DNA from: Globomyces pollinis-pini
Lineage: Eukaryota > Chytridiomycota > Chytridiomycetes > Rhizophydiales > Globomycetaceae
DNA length: 64,000 nt
Assembly: GCA_025399215.1 (NCBI GenBank)
Contig: MU621100.1
Coordinates: 62,001 to 126,000, forward strand
Reading direction: 5' to 3'
Position 1 is the stretch's first letter. Every line of letters begins with the position of its first letter. The notes beneath the pieces were generated by a model. The model saw only the letters and a list, made by a program, of their open reading frames with translations. It searched no databases and was not told the origin of the DNA. A program made the position numbers and the translations under genes. Positions 45,581 to 57,777 of the stretch are shown here, piece by piece.

Positions 45581-46389
45581 ATGTCCAATCAAACCTCTCC
45601 TTCTACTTCACCTACAAATAGACTTTCCAGGCGAAAAGAAATGGTACCGGAAGACTTTCCTGCTAAACGACCTGAAGTCCCGTTATTGTCAAACACGTTG
45701 TTTAGAATTGTAAACTACTCGTCTTTAATCCATAGCTTGTCTTTCGTAAACTACTTTTATTAAACGATGGTCGTGATAAACTGCTGAAGGTAGCCCAATA
45801 CACTTGTAAAGTTCTACTGTGGATCTATCTCACCTCGAAATCAGAAAATCAATCTAAAGCAAAACTGATTGCCTCCCATTTCTCTCTGGTTAGAAAATGC
45901 ATTCGATTGGGCCATGCATTAGAACCATTCCATGAATGCTTGGAAATATCCAAAAACCCATCATTTAAAACTTTACAAGAAAAACTAGCACCATTGAATT
46001 GTATGATTGGAATAGCAAATGATATTGCGGATGATATTATATGTTTATCAAAACTAGGTGCAATTGATAAATCATGGGTAAAGAAAATGACACCTTACTC
46101 TGATCGACTCTGGTATACTAGCATTTTTTTCGATATTCATTCCAATCTATGTGATACTCAAGAGCATATTGCTGCCTATGAAAATGCTAGAGATCCAGAA
46201 AAAAAATACAAAGCTCAACAAAAGATTTTTATGGGTAGGGTTTCGTTGATCAAACTTCTGGCAGATTTCGTCTTTTGTTCAATAGATGTTTTCGAGATGG
46301 GGGATCGTGTATCTGATGGTTGGCAGGCTGTAACTGGTTTAACGACAGCTGTATTGGGAACTTACAAATTGTATGTTAAGAATAAATGA
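45581..46389 (+). CDS. PEX11: Peroxisomal biogenesis factor 11 (PEX11)
   Basis: One 26-nt intron leaves 260 aa. A polar N-terminal extension (SNQTSPSTSPTNRLSRRK) precedes the PEX11 fold: RKLLLLNDGRDKLLKVAQYT, CKVLLWIYL, HFSLVRKCIRLGHALEPF and IANDIADDIICLSKLGAID. The C-terminal VSLIKLLADFVFCSIDVFEM and DGWQAVTGLTTAVLGTYKLY is the membrane-associated helix pair. PEX11 tubulates peroxisome membranes and starts division. The protein begins 185 nt from the start of divergent ERG24. Confidence 0.92.
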
Positions 46390-46451
46390 ATATGATTGCA
46401 TTTCACTCAAATTGCAAGTAAACTGTTGTTCAAATGCTGAAATGGATTTTA

Positions 46452-47391
46452 TTAACGTCTTCTACTGGTCCCATATCCTGTAGAAGTGGAACTAGACCCA
46501 CCTGTACTGGAACTTTCTTCTCGTCTACGGCTTGATCCATACGAAGTGCTTGAACTAGTTGTACCAGATGAACTACTAGGTGGTGCCGATGGTTCACTAG
46601 TTGCTTGAAATGGTGGAGCAGACGGTCTAGCGTATGAGGTTGAACGATAAGAGGAATATCTATCACTCGAATCTCTGTTGCGATTGCTACCAAACAAATA
46701 TCCAGTTAAACCACCAGTGAAGAAACCAGGCCAAAAGCCACCATTTGAGCTTGAGTGATTGTTTGATGTATTGCTGTAGAAATTAGACTTGTATGCTACA
46801 TGTTAGAAATCAGTAAGAATTACGTGGAGGAGAATCATCATCATCATTGCTTGGCCCGTGTCCATGATTACCATGATTAGATGGTTGTGCTCTGGCACGA
46901 CCATTCATCTTTCCATAGATACTGTAGACAAAAATAGCGATGACAATCAAAATAATTACCCAAGAATAATCAGCACTATCTGAGTATGAAGGTCTTTTTT
47001 GATAATGATTCTTAACAGGTTTTTGGTATTCATTATTATACTTTGGATATTGATTTGACTGTTTGTTTCTATTTGTTGGAATTAAAGTGTATTCCAAACC
47101 ACAAGAACCAACCAAGACGTAAGGGTCATCCCTATTATAATACCCTTCACAAATCACATTTGTTTCTCCGAATCGAACTGAATCATCCAGTTGGCCTTCA
47201 CACTTCCATTGAACACTTTGACCATCCCATCCTACATTTCTACATTGCACAACAGTGGGAAACGTTTCTGGGTTACAGTTGGATCCAATGCAACTCAGTT
47301 GAGGGATTGGACTCAATCGCCTTCCAGTAGTGAATCTATTTGAGTAAAAAGTCAATGCTTTGATATCTTGTTCTTTGATTTTGTTTGTCAT
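46452..47391 (-). CDS. SARAF: SARAF (TMEM66) homologue, regulator of store-operated calcium entry
   Basis: One 28-nt intron leaves 303 aa. The lumenal domain is highly like animal SARAF: DIKALTFYSNRFTTGRRLSP, IPQLSCIGSNC, VQCRNVGWDGQSVQWKCEG, VRFGETNVICEGY and YVLVGSCGLEY. A transmembrane helix (WVIILIVIAIFVYSIYG) is followed by the cytoplasmic Pro/Ser-rich part. Splicing makes SPPPYKSNFY, the conserved PPPY site, then GGFWPGFFTGGLTGYLFGS and a closing GYGTSRRR as in animals. Animal SARAF has an N-terminal signal peptide; this start at MTNKIKEQ goes directly into the lumenal domain, so an upstream exon may be missing from the model. In animals it damps STIM/Orai calcium entry. Confidence 0.9.
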
Positions 47392-48251
47392 GATTCAAAA
47401 TGAGAAATCGGATGAGATTTAAGGTGGAAACCAACCAATCAAAACGCACCACATTGGATTTTGCTTGTCATCCAACCAACAACTTGAAGAAATCCAAATC
47501 ATATGAATCCTGGGAAAGACTTTTAATATCGCATTCTTTCAGTTGCTTTTTGAATTATTGATCGAATGTGGTAAACAGAAGTGTTTACGATACTACTCTT
47601 TGAGTCACTGATGTTCAAATTAAAAGACTGGGTTTAATGCACCAATCTTTCATGTCTTTGGTTATGCTGTAACATACGTTTAAACTCTACAGTTCAGCAG
47701 TGTGACAAAAGAAAGTTTGTGCAGTGTATTGTTGTGAGTGAGGAACTCAATCAATACAGTACCAGATTTGAATTAAACCCGGATAAGGATTAAATATATC
47801 ACACTATACAAATACGAATCTTTAAAGTTGGATCATATTTTTCGGATTTCTTTTTTGAATTCTACTTTCAAACACAGCCTTAAAAAATTAACCCGAAGTT
47901 TCATACTTTCTTTTGTCTGGTAAATTTTGGACAGTTGTGATCAGGAGAATTTTGTATGTTAGAATCAAAGTAATGACTAAAGTGACTAAGAAATGTCAGT
48001 CGTGACGGCGGAGACTGAATCCAATTAAAATATTAAGCGTTGCGCCGTTCATCTCATATTTCTAAAAACCGTTTGGTTTAGTAAAGTAGGAAATAGTAAA
48101 CGTATTGCAACTCGAAACTTATAGACCAAATAATATACACTGTGGTTTCACAAGATCCCTCGCTTTGGCGTTGTATCACTATTCCGTTGAAAGCATGGCC
48201 TTCAAAAAAGATTATAAAAAGAGAAGTCCCTTACATTTTTGATACAGTAGA
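47392..48251. other. Divergent promoter region between SARAF and the STAND gene
   Basis: About 860 bases without a recognised gene, between genes transcribed apart. A CCAAT-type motif lies near 47432-47437. An upstream SARAF exon encoding a signal peptide could be here, but I found no convincing one. Confidence 0.4.
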
Positions 48252-51200
48252 ATGGACAGAATGGAAAAAATAGAGAAAGTCACAGGCACTTTGGATAGTA
48301 GTTTGGATGCCATTTCGGACTTGGGCGGAACTGTTTTGGGGGCCATAACGCAAGGTCAGCTACCTGATGCTGCCATTTTGACTACCAAGCTTATTGCAGT
48401 TTTGAATAACTTTACAAAGGGATTCCTGCCTAATCCTTTTGGAACTGGAGCCCACTTAATGCTTGCCATAGCACATAATGTCATCAACTCAGAAATGGAA
48501 CGTGCGGTATTTACTCTTTAGCTCACATTTAGAAAGCGCTTAAATTGATTGGAGATTTGGAAGGAATGTTCTTAAGTGCCATTGATGAAGCAAATCGTGT
48601 GCTTGTAAAAACTAAAACTCCAGCATTGAAAAAAGCATTGACAGAGTTTATTGAATCCACACAAAAGCTAAACCAAATGTGGGCTGCCCAGCAAATGATC
48701 AACGATGGTTGGAAAGGTGTGGTGTTTAATAGAACGTTGGGAGACGATTTTTTGAGAGTTAAAGGCGAATTAGAAGCTTGGAGGAAAGAACTTGAACATC
48801 AACTTTTGGTAGAGACGCACAGTATTGTATCTGATACAAAAGATTCTATAGATAATATTGCTGACCAAGTTGGTGCTCTATTTAAATCAAACAACTTGGA
48901 AAGACAAAAACAAGTATTGGCTTTGCTCACTCCAGATTTCGTTGAAAACGAAAACCGATTTTCTATGTGTGTAAAGGAACACGTTCCTGGCACATTTGAA
49001 AATCACATTCAGCAATTCACGTCCTGGTTCTCTGATCCAAACGGCACTCCAGGTAAATGGATCCAAGCTCTACCTGGATTGGGAAAGTCGATTTTGGTCA
49101 CTCAGATCGGTGAACGGGTTTCTAGGCTGCCATCCAAACCCAATGTAGCGTATTTTTTCTGTGAACGTGGAGTCGAAACCACAATGGACCCTCTTCATGC
49201 TGTGAAATCTTTGTGCTATCAACTTGCAAAGAAAAGCGTACAATTTGCTGAAGCTTTAGATGAAAATATTATTGCAGACCAATCTAGAAGTTCAAACTTG
49301 GAAGTTGCTTTTCGAAATTTGCTGGTTGAACCACTGAAGCAAGTCACTCATCCGGTATTGGTTGTTATCGATAGCGTGATGGCATTTAGTGACTCGGATA
49401 ATGCTAATTCTTTCTTTTCCCAATTGTTGTCTTTTCCAAAATCAACATTCAACAACAACGTACGTTGGTTGATTGCCAGTCGACCAATGCCTTCTGAATC
49501 AAACTTTTTTGAACATGTTGTTCTAGGTCCGGAAAGCTTAGTAGAAGACAATAAGATCTATGTGGAAGCTCGTTTGAAACCATTTTGTCCTGGTCAAGTG
49601 GATAACAGTTCATCATACAAATTGTTCGAAACAATGGTGAACGCTGTATTGATCAAAAGTCAAGGGGTATTTCTTCATAGCCGATTACTTTGTGATGCTA
49701 TTTTGGATGAATTCTTGGAGCAAATGGACACAGATCCTGTTATCTTGAAAACAGAATTTATTCACTTCTTTGATCAGCTTAATTCTGATCTAAGTAGTTT
49801 AGAACCATTGTTCGATAATGCAATTGCTAGTTGTCAAAAGGCATGCAAATTCTTTGATGAAATCTTCTTTATGGTGTTAGCTGCACAAACACCAATCAGT
49901 GTCAATTTGTTGGGGATATTTTTGAAAGCATCTGGTTCCACTATTAATGTATCCAACATCCCATCAATGTTGAAGAAATGCCGTATTTTCGTTGTCTCAT
50001 CGGCCGATATCATTTCTATTTTTTCTACGTCCCTGAAAGAATATTTACCAAGATCACAACATTACAAGGATACCTTTTCAGACAAAATTAAGGAGACTCA
50101 TACTAAACTGGCTTCAATTTGTATTGATTTCATGAAGACTGGATTAACAGTACCATATAGTAGAAATGCTGAAGATCTCGCCGTTGTTCGAGAGTCCGTA
50201 CCATTGGAGTTACAATATGCTTGTCTGTTTTGGGATGAACATCTAGCATTTAGTAACATTTCCCACTCTCTTTCATCTTCTTTGGCAAAATTCTTTAGTG
50301 GTAATAATAATAACGGTGCACCAACTGATGAAATCTTATTTTGGCTCGATATTCTTGCATTGTTTGGAAATGTCCCAGCATTAATTAATGCTGTTGTTCG
50401 AATTTCAAAGTAATTTTCTAATCTTATTAACGCTCAGTATCTTTGAAGCCAATGATGTTGCTACCAGTTCGGACTTTGCCATTATTGATGTTTATTGCAA
50501 AGAATTAAAACAATTACTGTATGGTAATTCAGCCATTCTACATGACAATCCACGAGAACTGTACCGTTCAGTTCTAATGTTTGCACCAACTGAAAGCAAT
50601 ATCTATAAAAGGTTTGCGAAGCGATATTTAGAAAATGGATATGGGGTTGTATTAGGATTCAAGAAGAAATGGGATGTTAGATTGGCTACACTTACTGCTG
50701 ATACTAAAATAACGTTGGTGGACTCATCCCCAGCTGGTGAATTAGTTGGTTACGCTACAGAAGATTTTAAATGTGCTGTCTGGTTTAGTTCTTTTGGAAA
50801 ACATAGTGGACTCTTTGAAGGACACACTGCCAAAATTACTTGTGTTGAGGCTTGGGATACAAGGTAACATTGCTGATTTTAATTGATTCTTAGATCAACA
50901 TTGATTACTGGTAGTATGGATAAGACTGTAAGGTTATGGGATATTTATACTGGTGAGCCTTTGTTTGTATTCACTGCTCCTTATGGAGTAGAAGCTATAA
51001 CTTTCACTGAGAGTGGAAAGGTTGTGGTTGCTCTTTCTGGTGGTATCCTTTCCATTTTCAGTTGTATTCCAGATGTCACTTTCCCACGTCCTCCAGAGTT
51101 CGATTGTGAAATCACTTGTATTCTATTAACTGCTCGATCTAACCGGCTTTTGTGTGGATTGAAAGATGGTAGAGTTGCTGTCTGGTACATCAAACTTGGA

Positions 51201-53057
51201 AAGTTTGAGTTCTTAAAGGACTCACATAGTGATAAAGTTAATGCTCTGGTGTTATCAAGTAATGGAAGCATTGCTGTTTCAGTTGGTGAAGACAGCAAAG
51301 TATTGGTTTGGTCAATTACGGATGACGATATTCACCTTCTACATTCTATTAAATCTCATCATGCACCAATTGTGGCAGTTTCTATGGATCGATACTTGAA
51401 TACAATCCTGGTAACTTCCAATGATTTAGTCAGTCGTGTTTTAGACAGTGAAACGGGAAAAACTCTTAGAGTGTCTAGAGTAGAAACTGTGAATCCAATT
51501 TCATTTATTGACAACAATGCTGCCAGCCAAACTGTTACTTATGTATCGGAAGAAACTGGTTATGCTTATGTCTTTGATGCAACCGTGGATGGTTCTGAAA
51601 AGGATATTGAGAAAATGGCTGTTCATGATAAGTTGAAGTATGGTACATCAAACGTACATTTCTCCGAAACTGGAAATATACTTGGGGGATTGTGTGATGA
51701 TAGGACTAGTTGTCAATTATGGCATTTACCTCATCTATTACCATTAAAAGTTCTTTTGGGAGCACCCCAAGTGGGATTAACTATGTCTGATACTGGATCA
51801 ATCGTAGTTGTGTATTCTAAACAAGGATTTACAGTGTGGACCAGCGAAGGAGAATTGATTAGTGATCGTGAAAAGGATATTGGAAGCGGTGTAATCAGTA
51901 AATGTGAAGTATCAGCAGATGGGAACAGAGTATTGGTGCAATTTGTTGAAAGTGATACTGCGTCATTATGGGATATCAGATCTGGAATCGTTGGTGAATT
52001 CAAACTGGATGAAGGATATATTACTTCATCCAACGTGTCTGCTGACGGCTGTTCAGTTGTGTTAGGTAGTTCTAATGGTGATATTCTTTATATCCCTGAT
52101 GTAATGGAACCTGTTAATCGTGTTCCACACGTTGGACATGTTGCGTACATAACTTCATTGGTGATCGAAAAAGAATTGGGTGTGATTATCTCATCAACAT
52201 GCAAAGGTATGGTTCACATACGAGAGTTTTCTGGAAAAATCAAATATGCATTTTCAACTGATATGTCTGTGAAATCTGTTCATCTTTCCCCAGACTCAAA
52301 GAAACTCATTTGTTTGGAAGATCAACCAGCAGGATGTGCTAAAATGTACTCTGTCGAATCTTCCCGAACGATTCAGATCATTGATTCTGTGCTGTCCGTT
52401 CCGGTCGGAAAGAGCAGTGGGATTGCCTTCAACCCAATTACATTGTCATTAAGTCTATTCGATTGGGACAACCAGTGTGGTGATATTTATGCCCTTCCTG
52501 ATGAACTACATTCATACCATTCTGCATTTACAAATGTATTAGGCGACAAGAGATACATCTGGTTCTTTGGAGACAAAACAATCAATATTTCAATTCCAAT
52601 CGAACCAAAAGAATATTGGTCACCAATTTTAGACTTAGTCCAGCCAATGAGATTTTCAACAGTTAGTTCAAGATCACGAAAGTTTGCAGCCAACACCAAG
52701 TTTGGATTACTGGATTCATTCTCCTTCAAGACGAAGCAGCCAGCTGCCTCACCATCGAGTCCTAAACCGCGTCGTATTCTTGGGTTTGCCTTACCAAGAG
52801 ATTCATCAACAAATTCACTTGATAGATTTGAACCAACGCTTCATTCGAACACTTCGGATAGCTTTCTACCAACTAATGGATCTCAAGTCAATTTTGACTC
52901 CAATGTGGGGTCTGAAAGTGGATCATTAGAACGAATTGGTTCAATTAAAGCTGATCAACCAAAAGCACAGCCAGCACCTAAAATCGACCCCATCCCAGCT
53001 GTAGTTGACCAAAAGAAAGTAAAACAGAAAAAAGATAAATCTACATGTTGTTTCTAA
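48252..53057 (+). CDS. NACHT-WD40 STAND (NLR-like) protein
   Basis: Introns of 26, 28 and 30 nt leave 1,573 aa. Residues 1-~250 are a helical N-terminal domain of unknown type (VTGTLDSSLDAISDLGGTV, DEANRVLVKTKTPALKKALT). The NACHT-type NTPase follows: WIQALPGLGKSILVTQIGE (Walker A with Ala for the first Gly), VLVVIDSVMAFSD (Walker B position, lacking the usual DE) and RWLIASRPMPSE (sensor 1). The helical part includes RELYRSVLMFAPTESNIYKR, a linker common in fungal NACHT-WD40 proteins. From ~870 on lie WD40 repeats (GSMDKTVRLWDIYTGEPLF, LKDGRVAVWYI, SVGEDSKVLVWS, etc.). The basic tail ends KKDKSTCCF, suggesting palmitoylation. Fungal members act in non-self recognition and programmed cell death; that role here is inferred. 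Confidence 0.85.
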
Positions 53058-53100
53058 ATATAAAACTTTTTATAATTCAAATCATTAAACAAATTGTTAT

Positions 53101-53969
53101 TTAGTCTTGTGTTGATTCCACATCATGACTTGCACGTCTCCCTCCAAAGAGCTTTACAAAGAAATTATCCCAACTTCTATTATTTACATCTGGTACATCC
53201 TGTCTTGGTGATGACGTACCATCTTCGGAAATAGGTGCTTCTGTGGGTATCGGGGTATAAAGCCGACCCTTAATAACACGATCTATTAGCCACGCTACCG
53301 TTAATACTTGAAAAATACCTTGAATAACATTCATGCATAAAGGAAATAAGAACATAACGAAAATCACTTGAGCGTAAGGATTGCTTGCGAGTGGTTTAAG
53401 CATCCAAGTAGCCACTATACTAAATATTGGACATACCAACAGAACGAATCCAACAATTACTTTGACGAAAAACCAAGCAATCAAGAATAAAACCAGTTGC
53501 TTAAACCATGGGAAAAACCTATATATCAATATGATTGCCAAACCTTGGAGGGCTACCATAGTTTCCCATATCGATATCTGTAAGGCCGCAAAACTGAGCA
53601 CAGTTGTTGACACCAACCAACAATATATACAAAATGTATACCCCAACAGTTGTATCTAGAAGTAACTGAAAAAGTTTAAACATTGCTACTTACATTCAAA
53701 AAGTACCAAATGCAAGGATTGGTTGCATTGTTTGGTATTAGACTCGAGATGTAAGATATAGCAATATTTGCAAAATGAACTATAGATGCAGCGATTGCTT
53801 GTTTCGAAGTGTCCATGGCCCAAATCATAAGAGGTCGTTGAGGATTTTCTATAGATCTTTTATACACAAGTGCTGATAGAGCTACCGAAGCCATGACTGC
53901 TTGGACTACTATAGCAAATCCATCGATTAATTTACAGCTCAGTTCTTCATCGTCTGTAATTAGGTTCAT
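53101..53969 (-). CDS. STIMATE (TMEM110) family ER membrane protein
   Basis: One 38-nt intron leaves 276 aa. The first exon carries family features: CKLIDGFAIVVQAVMASVAL, RPLMIWAMDTSKQAIAAS and HFANIAISYISS, matching animal STIMATE's W.LDTSKQAIG..FIHFANV. Four or five transmembrane helices follow (STTVLSFAAL, ETMVALQGLAIILIYRF, LVLFLIAWFFVKVIVGFVLL, VIFVMFLFPLCMNVIQGIF). The tail is hydrophilic and acidic. In animals STIMATE sits at ER-plasma-membrane junctions and activates STIM1. Converges tail-to-tail with the STAND gene (43 bases between stops). Fungi are usually thought to lack STIM/Orai, so the partner here is unknown. Confidence 0.82.
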
Positions 53970-54284
53970 ATTTTTCCAATTCAATTGTTTTGTGGTAAAA
54001 ATCAAACAAATAGCATGGCAACTAAACAGTTCAATTTATTAAATTTATATGCTTATTCAATAGAAATAAAATGAGGAGGACAATGGTCAAGTGGAAACGT
54101 TGGACTCGTTGGTCAAATCAATTCTGGATATTTGATGAAATATCCCAATTCGGTACTAAAACATACTATGTTGATCACAGACCTATAGACTATCAGTAAG
54201 TAAAGTTATCGCCGCATCTCTGTTAGCATCGGCCGATTCTGTAGTCAACTGATATTGTAATTTTTTGGAATTCGTATCCTTTTT

Positions 54285-55606
54285 ATGACAAAAAAGACTG
54301 GAACAGATTTAAGAAATTCCAATGTTCATGGTAAGGCAAAAATCTTATTGGCAGGACAGGAAGTTGAAGGTCTTCGATCTGGCGTGCAAATTGATTTAAC
54401 TCGTCTGGGAAATTATATCATTCAACAGAAGCCAGACCTTGTTCAGCCATTTACTGTAAAGCAGTTTAAACTCGGTCAATCTAATCCTACTTTTTTGATG
54501 GCGGATGCCAAGGGTCGGAAATTGGTTATTCGAAAGAAACCTCCTGTAAAATCATATACTGATTTAATCTTAGGTAACAACATCAACATGTTTATAATAG
54601 GGATCTTTATTAAGTAAAACTGCTCATGCGATTGAAAGAGAATATACTGTACTTAAGGCATTAAAAGCTAAAACGGATGTTCCTGTTCCAACAGTCTACT
54701 TTTTATGCCAAGACTCTGAGATCCTAGGAACTCCATTTTATGTACGTGAGTATTTGTTCATTATTGTAGTCAATGGAATTTCTTAATGGAAGAATATTTG
54801 CAGATGGATTGTTACCCACAATTCCAATTGGTGATCGAAGAGGATATTATCATTCCATTGTTAAATCGCTAGTCAAACTCCATTCCGTAAATCATCATGA
54901 AATTGGATTATCCAAGTATGGAAGGGATGGTGGTTATTACGAACGGCAATTACAGAATCTCTACAAACTCTCCAAAATACAAGGGGCCGTCACTGATGAA
55001 AAGGGTGAAGCTGTAGGAGATTTATACAAGCTACCTGAAATTATGAAATGGCTAACGGAAAACCAAGTGGAAGATTCAGTTAGTATAGTTCATGGGGACT
55101 TCAAAACCGATAACATTGTGTTCCATCCTGACACCAACGAAGTGATCGGCTTTCTAGATTGGGAACTGTAATTTTGTGTTATTCAAATAATTTAGATCTA
55201 CAATTGGACATCCGTTATCTGATTTGGTAACATAATCTGTTCTTATGATAGGCAAGTTTATTGCTTCCATGGTATATTCCATCCAAGTTTCCACCACCGA
55301 TGAATGGATTTCGAGATCTTTCACGACCTTTACCAATTCCAGAGGCCGAAGAATTAATCCAACTCTATTGCCAATCAAGAAACATTCAATATCCAATCAA
55401 AAACTGGAATTTTTGTATTGCATTTGCATTTTTTAGGGTAATTAAATGATGAACTTACAAAATAGTTTGCAGTTATTTGTCAAGGAATCGCGGCCAGAAT
55501 CAAGCGAAACCAAGCCAGTAGTTCTTTTGCTAGTGTAGTAGCTCAGTTGAGAGAACCATCAGCCATGATGGTTTATCAAATAGGTTATATGAAAAATAAA
55601 ATCTGA
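54285..55606 (+). CDS. Aminoglycoside-phosphotransferase-like kinase (ACAD10/11 APH domain family)
   Basis: Start [17 protein letters not shown], then [19 protein letters not shown] and LVIRKKPP (ATP loop with lysine), [45 protein letters not shown] and [19 protein letters not shown] with the Brenner HGD..NI motif, then VIGFLDWEL. The last exons give [16 protein letters not shown] and [19 protein letters not shown], matching the APH half of ACAD10/ACAD11. The acyl-CoA dehydrogenase half found in animals is not present downstream; free-standing versions occur in fungi and bacteria. In animals this module phosphorylates 4-hydroxyacyl-CoAs. Four or more introns of ~26-40 nt. Confidence 0.86.
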
Positions 55607-55670
55607 TCCATAAGTCCACTTTAACATCTTCATCCCAAGTTACCTTTTTTAGTGTTTTTCGGACACTTGG

Positions 55671-57666
55671 ATGAATTTTCAGACAAATCGCCTACAAGAT
55701 ATTCTTTTTAATCTTCCAGTGACTTTAAATGGCTTTAGACAGCTGAGACTGATAGACGAGGACGAAATTCTGACTCAAAACATCCTTGTCCAGCCAAGTG
55801 AATATGTAGAAAACACCATTAGCACATTGTTAAGACTCAAGAAAGAAAGAAGGGGAGTTATAGGGACGGTTAAAGAGTCGCAATTGGTAGATATTCATCT
55901 GTTAGACTTGCCAGTTCTTGATTTTCCAGACAAAGAGACAGATTATGAATTCAAAAATCAACAGATTCAACTTCCATTAAAGGAAGAGTTGAAATCAAAT
56001 CAAATACCAGCTTTAGTAAAGGAACAGATAAAACCAGAACCAGAACTAGTCGTAATTGACAACAATGCTTCAGATCTTTTTGATGATTCATCGCAAGGTT
56101 CAGTGCAAGAGTCAATGAAAGAATCTCCAAAGAACTACAGTCCACCTATTAGAAACAATACAAATACAATTCTACCTGAATGGAAGAAAGAATTTATAAA
56201 ACAACCAGCTGTTGATCAAAAATACGAATCATTTGATACTCGAAATATTAAACATAGTGGATTTGATCAGAGAAACCTCACCAGTAAAAATAATCATCAA
56301 TATTCAAATATCAATCGTGTTGTTCCCAATAAAGTAAGAGATGCAGTTGACTTCTGATTAGGAAGCGATCGTTGGAGTCAAATGATACGTCAGAGTTTAT
56401 AACTGCATCAGAGAAATATGTAATGAATTGATATTAATTAAAGGTCTTGGATTCAAATAAATCTAATAAAAGGTCACTAGGGCTTCAAAGGCCAAGTTTA
56501 CAGTCCAACGATGCAGCAACAAAACGAAAACCAGTTGGCTCTAGAGGTGGTTTTGTCTCACCATTACTATCAAATAAAAAGGAACAGCAACCAGTAAAAC
56601 CAGATATTGAACAGGACGAAAGACTTAAAAATATTGATCCGAAAATGGTTGAAACTATTATGAATGAGATTATGGATATTGTGACTGAAGTTCGCTGGTA
56701 TAGTTTTCTTCATGACTAATGTTTAAGGGATGATATTGCCGGACTAGAGCATGCTAAAACAGCCATTCAAGAGATTGTCGTTTGGCCTATGTTAAGACCA
56801 GATATATTCTGCGGACCGAGAGCCCCTCCAAAAGGGCTGTTGCTCTTTGGGCCACCAGGAACTGGTATTAGTCTAGCATATACTGATCGTGCCAGGTAAA
56901 ACTATGATTGGAAAGTGTATTGCATCCCAGTGTAACGCAACCTTTTTTTCTATATCTTCATCTTCATTAACATCAAAATGGATTGGAGATGGAGAAAAAA
57001 TGGTAGCAAATTGTATAATAACATTGGTAGGTCCGTGCTCTATTTGCTGTAGCAAGAGTTAAACAACCAGCTGTTATCTTTGTAGATGAAATTGATTCTT
57101 TGCTTTCACAGCGAAGCGACGGTGAACATGAAGCAACTAGAAGAATTAAAACAGAATTCCTTGTGCAATTTGATGGATGTCATAGTAATAGTGAGGATCG
57201 TGTTCTAATGATTGGTGCAACCAACAGGTACTACTAATAACACTCAAATTACAGACCACATGAAATTGATGAGGCTGCTAGGAGAAGATTTAGAAAGAAA
57301 CTTTACATTCCACTGCCCGAGGATAATGCTAGACAGTCGATGTTGGAAGGTTTATTGTCCAAACAAGTTCATTCAGTGACGAAAGAAGAGCTTAGTGATG
57401 TTGTAATGCGCACCAAAGGTTATTCAGGATCAGATATGGATGGTTTAATCCGCGAAGCAGCATTAGGTAATGCTATGAAGATTAACAGCTAAGGCCCTAT
57501 CAGAGATATTCGGGACATCACTTCTATCGATGCAAATGACGTTCGTCCAATTACACACGGAGACTTTTTAAATGCATTAAGTCAAGTGAGAGCATCCGTA
57601 TCAGACAAGGACTTGGACTTGTATCTTAAATTTGATGGAGAATATGGTAGTATGGCAAAACATTAG
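55671..57666 (+). CDS. FIGNL1: Fidgetin-like 1 AAA ATPase
   Basis: Meiotic-clade AAA ATPase linked in other organisms to RAD51 handling and homologous recombination. The N-terminal ~300 residues are disordered and basic, joined by introns of 32 and 24 nt. The AAA domain begins [20 protein letters not shown], then [20 protein letters not shown] (Walker A, split by an intron inside GTGKT), [40 protein letters not shown] (Walker B), [19 protein letters not shown] and [13 protein letters not shown]. The Vps4/fidgetin C-terminal end is [27 protein letters not shown] after Walker A and [12 protein letters not shown] (versus [12 protein letters not shown]) favour FIGNL1 over spastin or katanin. About eight introns of 24-32 nt. 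Confidence 0.9.
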
Positions 57667-57777
57667 TCATATATCTGCTCCAATTTTACAAGAGTAGAAT
57701 GGGATATTCAAATACTTTTATGCAATCTAATAATATACACTCATTGAAACAACCTTTTATAGTAGAATGATTTATTA

